A DNA stretch of 35,175 bases from CAZJHX01 sp964545715. Its GTDB lineage: Bacteria > Myxococcota_A > UBA9042 > GCA-2863065. This document shows, piece after piece, positions 17,881-27,200 of the stretch. The first letter of the stretch is position 1; the number at the start of each line of letters is the position of its first letter. The notes under the pieces were generated by a model. That model was not told the origin of the DNA. It made no database searches and saw only the letters and a list, made by a program, of their open reading frames with translations. The position numbers and the translations under genes are program-made. The stretch covers positions 1 through 35,175 of the forward strand of contig CAZJHX010000110.1 in NCBI GenBank assembly GCA_964545715.1, read 5' to 3'.

Positions 17881-18294
17881 GTGCTCCACGAACATTCCGG
17901 TCCGAACCACCCTGATCCCCATCAAGAAGTCGTTGAGGAACATGCGCGCATCAAGGAGCTGCTCGGCCAGCTCAGCGCAGACGGCGATGTCGGCAGCCTC
18001 GGCCAGGCTATCGGAGAGCTGGTCGAGCTCTTGCGGGAGCACTTCGCGCGGGAGGAGGAGCCCGCCGGGTTCTTTGAATCGGTGGACCAGGCGGCGCCGC
18101 GGCACTCGACCACCATCGACACCCTGCGCGACGACCACAGCGTCATGTTGCTGGAGCTGGAGGGTATCGAGGCCGACTGGCGGCAGCTGGTGACGCGGCT
18201 CGAGCTGCTGTCTGTGCATCTGAGCGAACACGAACAAGTGGAGCACGACCTGATGATGGACGCGTTCTTTGTAGATATGGGTGAGGGCGACTAG
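17881..18294 (+). CDS. Hemerythrin-like HHE-domain protein
   Basis: A 137-residue all-helical protein with the pattern of hemerythrin/HHE proteins: His21, His54-x3-Glu58, His86, and His117-x3-Glu121, suitable for a non-heme di-iron site. The frame extends upstream to a TTG at 17857, but the GTG at 17881 sits seven bases after GGAGG and is the better start. Such proteins bind O2 or NO or sense iron/oxygen. As first gene of a run encoding oxygen-sensitive Fe-S oxidoreductases, protection or oxygen sensing is a reasonable inference. Its stop overlaps the korA start (TAGTG). Confidence 0.8.
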   Translation: MLHEHSGPNHPDPHQEVVEEHARIKELLGQLSADGDVGSLGQAIGELVELLREHFAREEEPAGFFESVDQAAPRHSTTIDTLRDDHSVMLLELEGIEADWRQLVTRLELLSVHLSEHEQVEHDLMMDAFFVDMGEGD

Positions 18295-20153
18295 TGGGTT
18301 CCAAGAAGGCGTTAAGCCAACACGTTGTTGAAATCGTCAGTGACTCCGGAGAGGGGGCCCAGAAAGCGGGCCAGATCTTCGCGACCGTACTCGCCAAGCG
18401 CGGGTATGGCGTCTGGACGGTGGAGATCATCCCGGCCGAGATCAAGCCGCCTGCGCGCTCGCGTGCGGGGGCCAGCGGCATTCGGGTGCGCTTTGGGACA
18501 GAGGCGATCACCAATATGGGCGACGAGGCCGATCTGGTCATGGCGTTCAACGAGCAGGTGATGTTCGGGCGCATCCAGCAGAAGGCGTATCGCGAGGGCA
18601 CGCTGGTGCTGCTCGAGAGCCGCTGGGCCGAGGAGCGCTCGGAGAAGATCCGCGCCCAATATGAAGAGGCCATGGCGGACTTCGAGCGGCGCGGCCTGGA
18701 CGTGCGGCCGCTGGCGATCGAAGCGGCCTGTAAAGAGCACACCGAGAACCCTCGCGTGGGCAAGAACATGTTCGTGCTTGGCATGCTGTGTCGAATCTAC
18801 GACGCCCCGATGGACGCGGCGATGGCCGAGATCAAGGTGGTCTTCAAGCGGAAGTCGGCCGAGGTCGTCGCCATCAACCAGAAGCTGCTGCAGGCGGGGC
18901 ACGACTTCGCCGCCAAGCAGCTGCCCGACCTGCGCTTCACCGTTCCGGTGCCCAAAGAGCGCCCGCCGGTGGTCGTCATGAACGGCAACCAGGCCGTGGG
19001 CGTGGGCGTGATGGCGGCGGGCATGGAGCTGGTTTCGATGTACCCGATCACGCCGGCCACGTCGGCGTCTCATTATCTGGCCGACGCGATCGGGCGAGTC
19101 GGTGGCGTGGTGCACCAGGCGGAGGACGAGATCGCGGCGATCGGGTTTGCGATCGGCGCGTCTTACGCCGGTCGCACGGCGTGCACGATCACCTCGGGGC
19201 CCGGGCTGGCGTTGAAGACGGAGTTTCTGGGGCTGGCCGTGATGTGTGAGGTCCCGCTGGTCATCGTCGTCGTGCAGCGCGGCGGGCCCTCGACGGGCTT
19301 GCCGACCAAGGTGGAGCAGGGCGATCTGCTGGCGGCCATGTACGGCGCGACGGGCGACGCTCCCAAGATCATCATGGCGGCGGCGACTATCGAAGAGTGT
19401 CTGCACATGGTGGTGACGGCGCGGAAGCTGGCGGAGACGTTCCGCGGCCCCGTGCTGGTGCTGACGGACGCCAACCTGGCGACCGGCGTGCAGCCGTTCC
19501 CGCGGCCCAAGATGCAGCCCGACTGGCTGGCGGCCCCGGTCGATGAGTCGGCTTGGACGCCCGGTGTGGCGCCGTACGCATGGGACGCTGAGACCGGCCT
19601 CAGTCCGCGACCGATCCCGGGGCAGCCGGGCGGAGAGTACGTGCTCACCGGGCTGGCGCACACCCAGCAGAGCAAGGTGGCGTACGACCCGGACTCCAAC
19701 CAGGTGGGTTGCGAGATGCGCAGCCAGAAGCTGGCGACGCTGCAACAGACACTGGAGACGCCCAAGCCGTACGGAGCCTCTGAGGGCAAGCTGCTGCTGG
19801 TGGGCTGGGGTTCGACTCTGGGCGCCATCGAAGAGGCCGTGGATGGGCTGCGCGCGGACGGCCAGGATGTCTCGGCGCTGCATCTGCGGTTCGTGTCGCC
19901 GCTGCCTCCGGGCTTGAAGGAGATCTTCAAGCGCTATGACCGGGTCATGACGGTGGAGATCAACTACAGCGATGCACCGGCCAACGGGCACAGCCGGCGG
20001 TATGCGCAGCTGGCCTACATGCTGCGCGCGGAGACGTTGCTGGACATCGACTGCTGGTCGACCGTGTACGGCCAGCCGCTGCAGCCGGGCGTGATCCGGC
20101 GAGAAGTGGAGCGTCGCCTGAGCGACGAAGGGAGTGAGCAATGTTCGGTCTGA
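18294..20153 (+). CDS. korA: 2-oxoglutarate:ferredoxin oxidoreductase, fused gamma-alpha subunit
   Basis: A 619-residue KorA of the two-subunit type. Residues ~10-200 form the gamma domain, with DSGEGAQKAG in place of the usual GxGGQG. Residues ~225 onward are the alpha domain, with MYPITPATS (Y250) and RGGPSTGLPT (329-338), the form typical of 2-oxoglutarate enzymes. With KorB it converts 2-oxoglutarate and CoA to succinyl-CoA, CO2 and reduced ferredoxin, reversibly. The GTG start overlaps the hemerythrin stop and the 3' end overlaps korB by 13 bases. It is a different lineage from the four-subunit enzyme at 2187-4826. Confidence 0.92.
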   Translation: MGSKKALSQHVVEIVSDSGEGAQKAGQIFATVLAKRGYGVWTVEIIPAEIKPPARSRAGASGIRVRFGTEAITNMGDEADLVMAFNEQVMFGRIQQKAYREGTLVLLESRWAEERSEKIRAQYEEAMADFERRGLDVRPLAIEAACKEHTENPRVGKNMFVLGMLCRIYDAPMDAAMAEIKVVFKRKSAEVVAINQKLLQAGHDFAAKQLPDLRFTVPVPKERPPVVVMNGNQAVGVGVMAAGMELVSMYPITPATSASHYLADAIGRVGGVVHQAEDEIAAIGFAIGASYAGRTACTITSGPGLALKTEFLGLAVMCEVPLVIVVVQRGGPSTGLPTKVEQGDLLAAMYGATGDAPKIIMAAATIEECLHMVVTARKLAETFRGPVLVLTDANLATGVQPFPRPKMQPDWLAAPVDESAWTPGVAPYAWDAETGLSPRPIPGQPGGEYVLTGLAHTQQSKVAYDPDSNQVGCEMRSQKLATLQQTLETPKPYGASEGKLLLVGWGSTLGAIEEAVDGLRADGQDVSALHLRFVSPLPPGLKEIFKRYDRVMTVEINYSDAPANGHSRRYAQLAYMLRAETLLDIDCWSTVYGQPLQPGVIRREVERRLSDEGSEQCSV

Positions 20154-21094
20154 AGTCGGATTGGGCGGCCCAGCTTCCGCCCCGCTATTTCACGTTGGAG
20201 GATTACGAGGGCGGCGTCGCCCGCTGGTGCCCGGGCTGCGGTGACTTTGCAGTCCTGAGCGCCGTCCAGCGCATCTGTCGCGACGAGCAGCTGAAGCCGG
20301 AGAAGACGGTGGCAGTGTCCGGCATCGGGTGCTCGAGCCGCTTCCCGCACTACATGGGCACGTACGGCTTCCACGGGCTGCACGGTCGCGCGCTGCCGGT
20401 GGCCTGCGGAATTCGGGCGAGACGTCCGGATCTCACCGTGTGGGTGGCGACCGGAGACGGCGACTGCTGCTCTATCGGCGCGGCTCATTGGGTGCACGCC
20501 ATCCGCTACAACATGGACATGGTGGTGATGCTGTTCGACAACGGCATCTACGGCCTCACCAAGAAGCAGACGTCGCCGACGACGCCGATGGGCCTGGCGA
20601 CCAACACGCATCCTCAGGGCGCGTGGCTGCCCCCGCTGAACCCGACACAGACGACGCTGGGCCTGACCAACGTGTCGTTTGTGGCGCAGACGGTGGACTG
20701 GAACGCCGCGCACCTGCACGCCACGCTGAAGAAGGCGTACGAGCACACCGGCCTGAGCTTTGTGCGCATCATGCAGCGCTGTCCGACGTACACGGATGGG
20801 CTCTTCAGCGAGGCTCAGGACGATCCGCAGCAGGTCCTGATGCTGGAGCACGCGGACGGGGTGCCGGTGAACGACTCGCTGAAGCGGGCGTTTCCAAACT
20901 CGGAGGTGTTCGCCCCCGGCAGCTTGGACTCCGCGCGTGAGATGGCGAGTCGTGACGATGTCATACCGATCGGCCTGTTCTACCAGGACGCGACGCGCCC
21001 GATTTATGAGGACTTCACAACCATGGGGCTTGGCATGAGCGCCGAGGAGAAGCTGCGCCGGTTCGAGGAAGAGCTCGACCGGTTCGCGGTGTGA
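20141..21094 (+). CDS. korB: 2-oxoglutarate:ferredoxin oxidoreductase, beta subunit
   Basis: A 317-residue thiamine diphosphate-binding subunit. It has WCPGCGD (C30, C33), GIGC (C64) and RCPTY (C214) for a [4Fe-4S] cluster, and GDGD (105-108) followed by DNGIYGLTKKQTSPT (133-147) for thiamine diphosphate and Mg. All catalytic features are intact, which contrasts with the two PFOR-like proteins downstream. A 10-base gap containing GAGGGG leads to the next gene. Confidence 0.94.
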   Translation: MFGLKSDWAAQLPPRYFTLEDYEGGVARWCPGCGDFAVLSAVQRICRDEQLKPEKTVAVSGIGCSSRFPHYMGTYGFHGLHGRALPVACGIRARRPDLTVWVATGDGDCCSIGAAHWVHAIRYNMDMVVMLFDNGIYGLTKKQTSPTTPMGLATNTHPQGAWLPPLNPTQTTLGLTNVSFVAQTVDWNAAHLHATLKKAYEHTGLSFVRIMQRCPTYTDGLFSEAQDDPQQVLMLEHADGVPVNDSLKRAFPNSEVFAPGSLDSAREMASRDDVIPIGLFYQDATRPIYEDFTTMGLGMSAEEKLRRFEEELDRFAV

Positions 21095-21104
21095 GGGGAC
21101 TGCC

Positions 21105-23402
21105 GTGATCACCCCGCTGGTGCATTTCCATCTGTGCGGTACCGGCGGCTCAGCCGAGCCGCAATCGTACCGTCCGCGACTGATGCCGCCCCGCGGCGCG
21201 CTGCTGAGAACCGAGTACCCCCTGCTGCTTCCCCCGGGCGACGACGGCGTGGTCTCCCTGACGGAGGCGCTGGAGTCCTGGGTGGAGGTCCTGGATCCGG
21301 GCGGCGCAGCCCGTGAGCTGCGCGACAATCTGGAGCGGATCGAGCAGGCCGCCCGCCAGGTGCTCGGCGCAGACTCGGGTCCGCAGGACGCACGGGAGAC
21401 GCTGGCGACTGCGACGGCGCGCGTGCGCGAGACGCTGGCGCTCGCAGGCGACAGCGGTGATCGCTTCAGCCAGAGCATCGACCAGCTGCTGGCGGCGGTG
21501 CCCGAGTGCGCGGCGTTGCTGCCGTACCATGACGACGCCTGGCGATCGCTGCTGCAGCGTGAGGCCAACCGCACACACTGGAACCGCTGGCTGATCCACC
21601 GCGAGAAGCTAGCGGGCCTGGCCGAGCACCTGCGACGCCGCATCGAGGTCGAGCACTCCAAGGATCCCGCGACCCTTGGCGCGGACGGACTGAGCCAATC
21701 GGTAGGCGACACCGGTGCGCGCTTGCTGGATGCGTCCCGATTGGCTGCCCTCGTCGGCCCCCATCGTGGCACACTGCGCATGCCTCAGGACCGGCTGGAC
21801 CGAATCACCGAGGCGGTTGCGGTCCTGGATCAGTGGGTCTGCTCCCCCCCATCGACAGCCATCTACTGGTTTGTGGGCGCCGGTGCCGAGGTTGTCCACG
21901 AGACGGATCGCGTACAACACCCGCTGCGGGTCGCCGAGCGGCGTTTTCAGCGTGCGGCTGAGCGGCTGGCCGAAGTCGTGCGGGCGGCTCGAACCGCTGA
22001 GCTAGAGCTGACCGATGAGTACGTCCCCGAACATCACGGCCCCTGGCTGGACGCTCTGGACTGGCAGGGCTTCACCCGCGAGGAGCTGTCGCTGCTGCCC
22101 ACGATCGTGGCGGTGGAGGGCGCCGAGGCGCTGGCTGATGGGCGCATGGTCGACCTGGTCCGGCTCGCGCTGAGCGGGCGCCCTGTCCAAATCGTTCTGA
22201 CGGTGAGGCCCTCCCGAGATCCCGGCGGGGGCTCCGAGCCGATGACCGCGTTTCGTTTCGACCCCGGGCGCCTGGCGCTCGGGCAGCGCGAGGCGTTGGT
22301 TCAGCAGTCTACCGCGGCCCGCCCCCAGCACCTGATGCTGGGCCTTGAGAAGGCGCTGGCGGCGACTCGGTGCGCGATTCACGTCATGGCGGTGGGCCCC
22401 AGCGGCCCGACCGGGGGTGACGAGGGCTGGCTGGCCGCCGGTGCGGCCGTCGAGGGCCGGGCGCATGCCCTGTTCCAATACGACCCGGAAGCCGGTGCCA
22501 GCTGGGCGCGACGCATGACGGTCGACGGCAACCCGGCGCTGGAGGGCGACTGGCCCGCCGACGAGGAGGGCGCGGCCTTCACGTTCTGCGACTATGCCTT
22601 GCTGGATCCCGCCTTTGCGGCGGACTTCACGCCGGTCAACGGCGAGACCCCCGAGGGGCTCTTGTGTCCGGCCGCGACGTGGCTGGCGCTCGACCCGCTG
22701 CAGCGGGTGGGGTCGATCCCGTTTGTAGACGCCGTGAACCCCACCGGCACGCCACTGCGGCTGGCGGTGACGCGCCGGTTGGCCCTGGCGGCGGCGGACC
22801 GGCTCTCCGCGTGGCGATCGGTCCGGGAGCTTGCGGGCGTGCGCAACCAGCACGTGCTGGAGGCGGTCGAGCAGGCTCAGGAGGAGGCTGCCCAGAGCGC
22901 GTCGGCGGAGCGTGAGCGACTGACCGTCGAGCAGGCAGCGGCCCTGGAGGCCGTGGAGCGGCGCGCGGCGACACAGGCGCTGGAGCGGCTGGCCAATGCG
23001 CTGGTGTCAGATGATCCGAGCGCGGTGCTGCGCGCGGCGGGTGCGCCTGCCCCGGTGGTGGCCGCCCCCCTCGCCGCCGACGCCGAGCCGGTGCCGGACA
23101 CCCCCGTTGAGGAGGCACCCGAGCCGGAAGCTGTCACGGTTGTGGAGGAGGTCAGCGACGATCCGTGGATCGACTCGCCGATGTGCACGACCTGCGGGGA
23201 CTGCTTGGAGGTGAACTCGCTGCTGTTTATTTACGACGGCAACAAACAGGCCATTTTGGGTGACATGGCGGCGGGGAGCTTCCGTGATCTCGTCGTGGCC
23301 GCCGAGGCGTGCCCGGCCAAGTGCATCCACCCGGGCAAGCCGGCGGATCCCTCGGAGCCGGACCTTGACGCGCTGATTCAGCGGGCGGAGCCGTTTCAGT
23401 AG
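21105..23402 (+). CDS. PFOR domain VI-like protein with coiled coil and C-terminal [4Fe-4S] ferredoxin
   Basis: A 765-residue protein without a clear textbook family. Residues 1-300 are helical and unrecognised. Residues ~330-520 follow the layout of the thiamine-binding domain of pyruvate:ferredoxin oxidoreductase, for example LLPTIVAVEGAEALADG where PFOR has a GDG-containing loop, then LALSGRPVQIVLTV where PFOR has ILVLDTEVYSNTGGQ. The GDG and NTGGQ motifs are missing, so thiamine catalysis is unlikely. Residues ~555-640 form a helical, Ala/Glu-rich, probable coiled coil, followed by a Pro/Ala/Glu linker. The last 75 residues are a monocluster ferredoxin with C694, C697, C700 and C736 (plus C740). 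It starts at GTG, 10 bases after korB, and ends directly against the rnfB ATG. A role in passing electrons between KorAB and Rnf is inferred from this position. Confidence 0.8.
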   Translation: MITPLVHFHLCGTGGSAEPQSYRPRLMPPRGALLRTEYPLLLPPGDDGVVSLTEALESWVEVLDPGGAARELRDNLERIEQAARQVLGADSGPQDARETLATATARVRETLALAGDSGDRFSQSIDQLLAAVPECAALLPYHDDAWRSLLQREANRTHWNRWLIHREKLAGLAEHLRRRIEVEHSKDPATLGADGLSQSVGDTGARLLDASRLAALVGPHRGTLRMPQDRLDRITEAVAVLDQWVCSPPSTAIYWFVGAGAEVVHETDRVQHPLRVAERRFQRAAERLAEVVRAARTAELELTDEYVPEHHGPWLDALDWQGFTREELSLLPTIVAVEGAEALADGRMVDLVRLALSGRPVQIVLTVRPSRDPGGGSEPMTAFRFDPGRLALGQREALVQQSTAARPQHLMLGLEKALAATRCAIHVMAVGPSGPTGGDEGWLAAGAAVEGRAHALFQYDPEAGASWARRMTVDGNPALEGDWPADEEGAAFTFCDYALLDPAFAADFTPVNGETPEGLLCPAATWLALDPLQRVGSIPFVDAVNPTGTPLRLAVTRRLALAAADRLSAWRSVRELAGVRNQHVLEAVEQAQEEAAQSASAERERLTVEQAAALEAVERRAATQALERLANALVSDDPSAVLRAAGAPAPVVAAPLAADAEPVPDTPVEEAPEPEAVTVVEEVSDDPWIDSPMCTTCGDCLEVNSLLFIYDGNKQAILGDMAAGSFRDLVVAAEACPAKCIHPGKPADPSEPDLDALIQRAEPFQ

Positions 23403-24236
23403 ATGAGCTCGGTGTTTACCGCCATGGGGATCCTGGGTGGGCTGTGCCTGGCCTTCGGGCTGCTTCTGGCGGTGGCCTACCGCTATCTGAAGGTCTACGA
23501 GGACCCACGCATCGACACCGTAGAGGAGCTGCTGCCGGGCTCGAACTGCGGCGCATGCGCGGAGCCCGGCTGCCGGGCATTCGCCGAGCGCCTGGTGGCG
23601 GGCGACCGCGAGCCGAGCGGCTGCACCGTCTCCGGCTCGGACGCGATCGATGAGGTCGCACAGCTGCTCGGCGTGGATGCGGGCGAGGCCGTCAAGCGCG
23701 TAGCCAGGCTCGCGTGCGCGGGCGGTGCGGCGCAGGCCACCGAGCTGGCGCGGTATGAGGGCCAGCAGACCTGCGCGACAGCGGCGGTTGTGGCGGGTGG
23801 CGGCAAGGGCTGCTCCTGGGGCTGCCTGGGCCTGGCGGACTGCCAGGTGTCCTGCAGCTTTGACGCGATCGTGATGAACGCGGATCTGCTGCCCGTTGTG
23901 GACGTCGATAAGTGCACTGCGTGCGGAGACTGCGTCACCGCGTGTCCGCGGAACTTGTTCCACATCCGCCCGCTGGAGCACGCGCTGCTGGTGCAATGCA
24001 GCGCGCCATTGACGGGCGAACTGGCCCGGTCGATGTGCTCGGTCGCCTGCGACGGGTGCGAAAAGTGCGTGCTGGATGCCCCGCCAAGCCGCATCTCGAT
24101 GGTCTGCGGTCTACCGGTCGTCGATCTGGCCGGCGATCCGGTGCCGGCCTCGGCCGCCAGGCGCTGCCCCACGTCCGCCATCTGCTGGGTCCCTGGCGCC
24201 CAGTTCCAGCCAGAGCAGGAGAACACCGATGGGTAG
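23403..24236 (+). CDS. rnfB: RnfB, Fe-S subunit of the Rnf complex
   Basis: A 277-residue RnfB. It has an N-terminal TM helix (~8-27) and the four-cysteine domain C49/C52/C57/C74. The RnfB-typical ferredoxin motif is CSWGCLGLADCQVSC (C137, C141, C147, C151), followed by a complete CxxCxxCxxxC at C171/C174/C177/C181. A further C212/C216/C219/C222 stretch and C255/C261 recall the extra ferredoxin domain of long RnfB proteins, but the set of ligands is incomplete there (CVLDAP instead of a fourth Cys-Pro). It takes electrons from reduced ferredoxin into the complex. The ATG directly follows the upstream stop, and its end overlaps the next gene by 8 bases. Confidence 0.93.
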   Translation: MSSVFTAMGILGGLCLAFGLLLAVAYRYLKVYEDPRIDTVEELLPGSNCGACAEPGCRAFAERLVAGDREPSGCTVSGSDAIDEVAQLLGVDAGEAVKRVARLACAGGAAQATELARYEGQQTCATAAVVAGGGKGCSWGCLGLADCQVSCSFDAIVMNADLLPVVDVDKCTACGDCVTACPRNLFHIRPLEHALLVQCSAPLTGELARSMCSVACDGCEKCVLDAPPSRISMVCGLPVVDLAGDPVPASAARRCPTSAICWVPGAQFQPEQENTDG

Positions 24237-27200
24237 ACTGCGTGACGTCTTGAGCCGGCTGGGGTTGGACCATGGAGCAGCGGATGAGCTGCCGGTCGGC
24301 GCCGTCGCATCGTCTGGCCGCGAGGCGGTCATTGCCGTTGAGAAGCGGATCCAGTCGACCTGGATCGGCGACCCCCTGGGGGCTGACCGCACCCGGCCGG
24401 CAGACGCCCTGGCCGCCGCGCTGGGCGAGGCGCTGTGCGGCGTACGCGTCTCGACGTGGCTCGAGGGTCCACAGGTGGCCGGCGCCGTCGATGTGCTGGC
24501 CATGGCGGTCGGGCGGAGCGCGCCGATGACGATCTACGCGGCGCCGTCCGCGCCCGTCCGGCACGCGACCGGGGGCACCGCATCCCACGAGGCGCTGCAC
24601 GTACTCGCCGGCACGGGGGCCATCGTGCTGGTCGCCGGGACGGTGCAGGAGCTGATCGACCTGGCGGTGGCGGCACGTCACATCGCCGAGAGGGCGCTGA
24701 TCCCGGTCGTGGTCGGTCTGGACGCCGAGCGGGTGGGCAACTGCGTCCAGGACGTCTCGATCCCGACCCAATCGCAGCTGACGCCGCTGGTTGGCCAGGC
24801 GACCGACAGCGTGGAGTCGAGCGGCGCGGTCCAGCTCGAGCTGCTGGGACGCTGGCGGCGGCGTGTGCCGCGGTGGCTCAACATCGATCGGCCGGCGGGG
24901 CTTGGCGGACCGGCCGATCCCATCACGGGCGCTATGGGCGCCGTGGCACGCCGAATCTACTGCGGCGACCGCTTGCCCGGTACTGTCAGACGCGGCCTGG
25001 CCCGTACGTCGGAGCAGCTGGGCCGAGAGCTGGGCACGGTCAACTGGCGAGGTCCACTGAAAGCCACCACCGTGGCGGTCGGAATCGGCGCCGGGGCGGC
25101 GCTCGCCGGCGAGCTGGCGCTGCGCACGTCCGACGGCTTTGGCGCGTTGGCGATCACGTGCCTGGCCCCGCTTCCCACGGCGGCGATTCTCAGCCACCTG
25201 GGTCGCGCGGACCGCGTGGCGGTTTTAGAGCGGGTCGCGCCGCCACTGCATGGCGAGCCGCCACTGGCGACGGCGATTCGTGCGACAACCAGCATGGCGC
25301 TGGAGAACGCGCGCACGGCCGGTCAGGCATTTCCCGCGCTGCCGTCGTGGCCGAGTGAGCAGGCGCCCTCGATCGTCTCGACTCCATACGGCGCCGGCGG
25401 GCTCCCGTTGAGCGCCGCCGCGTTGCGAACAGTGCTGTCGGGCACAAAGGCTCCGGCCGTCGGGCTGGTGACCGGCGAGCTGTCCGCCGACTACCCAAAG
25501 CGGCAGGCCAAGCTCGGCGACGTAATCGCCAACCACGGCCCACTCTGGCGCCTGGGTCCGGCGCGGAGCAAGGACGAGCAGGCCGACGACCGCGTCATGG
25601 TGGCGGTGCCGGTCCCGGTGGGCTCCTCGCTGGCGCGGGTGCTGCTCGACGGCGCCGCACTGCACGTACGCTGCGACACCGAGTGGCGGTCCGGCGCCTG
25701 GTGGCAGGTGGTCGTGGCGTCCACAGCGCGCATCCCCGAGCTGGGCGAGCAGGCCACGGTCGATGAGTGGTCGGTCAGTCCCGAGGACACGGAACACGCG
25801 GACGACCACCTGCTCGGAGCCATGGCGCGCCTGGTCTGCGACCGGCTGCGCCCGGAGGCACGCGACCGCATGCTGGCGGCCGCCTTCGAGGCACAATGCA
25901 GCGACAACGATCCGGCCCTGATCGCGCGCACGGCCGCGTTCACGGCGGGTCTCGACGACGCTCGGCCCGTGGCGCCGGTTGTGGTCGACGCCGCCCCCGA
26001 GGGCCTCCCGATGGAGGTCCGCCGCCACAAGGCCGTCGATGGACTGCTTGGCAACCTGCCGGTCTTCTGGGACACCATCGGCGCACCGCTGCGCGATGGG
26101 CGCGCCGACCTGCTGGCCGCCGAGCCGGCACTGACCGCCGGGATCACTCCGCCGCTCTCCGCCGCGCTGGGCGTGCGCCCACCCGCTGCAAACCGTCCAC
26201 TGCCTGTGTTGCAAACGGAGCTGTGCACGGGCTGCGGTGACTGCTGGACGGCGTGTCCGGACAGCGCGATCGGCGCCGTCGCGCTGAGCTTCAAAGCGCT
26301 CATTGACGGCGGCATCGCAGCCGCGGAGGGCCAGGCGGCCGGATCCCTGCGCAGCCTGAGCAAGAAGGTGGCGGCGCGGGCCACAACCGACTTCGGCCAG
26401 GCCGAGACCGCGCCGGCGACGGCGGCGGGGGCGCTCGAGCCGGCGCTCGTGTCACTAATCGCCAAGCTGCCTGAGAAGCGGCGCGGCGCGCTGACCGATG
26501 GCTGTGCACCGCTGATCGACGCGCTGGGTGCGCTGCCGATCGTCCGCGCGGCGCCGTTCTTCGAGGCCTCCCGGGCCGACCGGCCGGACGACGCAGAGAT
26601 CCTCGGCCTGACCGTGGACCCGTCGACGTGCAAAGGCTGCGGTGCCTGCGTGGCGGCGTGCGAGCCGGGTGCGCTGACCGCACAGGACCGGACCGTGGAC
26701 ATCGTTGCCGCGGCGCGGACCGCACACCAGGCCCGCGAGCGCCTGCCCGACACCGGCGGAGCCACCCTGGAGCGGGTACGACAGGACGATCGAGTCGGCG
26801 AGGCCGCCGCGACGCTGTTGTCACGGCACTGCACCGCCAGTGTGTATGGCCGCGATGACGTGGAGCCGGGCAGCGGCCCCAAACACGCGCTGCGCCTGCT
26901 GCTGGCCACCATCGAGGCGGTGAGGCAGCCCGCGATCGCCAGGCATGTCGAGGACGTACACACGCTTCGGGAGACGCTGGGTGGCCGCATTCGCGATGCG
27001 CTCATCGACGCGCTGCCCAGCAACGACATCGAGCTTCTGGCCGTCGGCCTACGCGGCTTGCGAGAGTCCGACCAGCGGCTGAGCTCGCTCGCCGGACGCT
27101 TTGAGAAAGCGCACGCCGGCGGTCGGATCGACATCGTGACCTTGCGCCGCATCGTGGCCATGGCGGGGAAGCTGTCCACGCGCGAGTGGCTGCTGCCGAC

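Noticed and set aside
18312..20141. Minus-strand open frame of 609 codons opposite korA
   Set aside because: It exactly mirrors korA, which has all family motifs; the composition is typical of a high-GC shadow.
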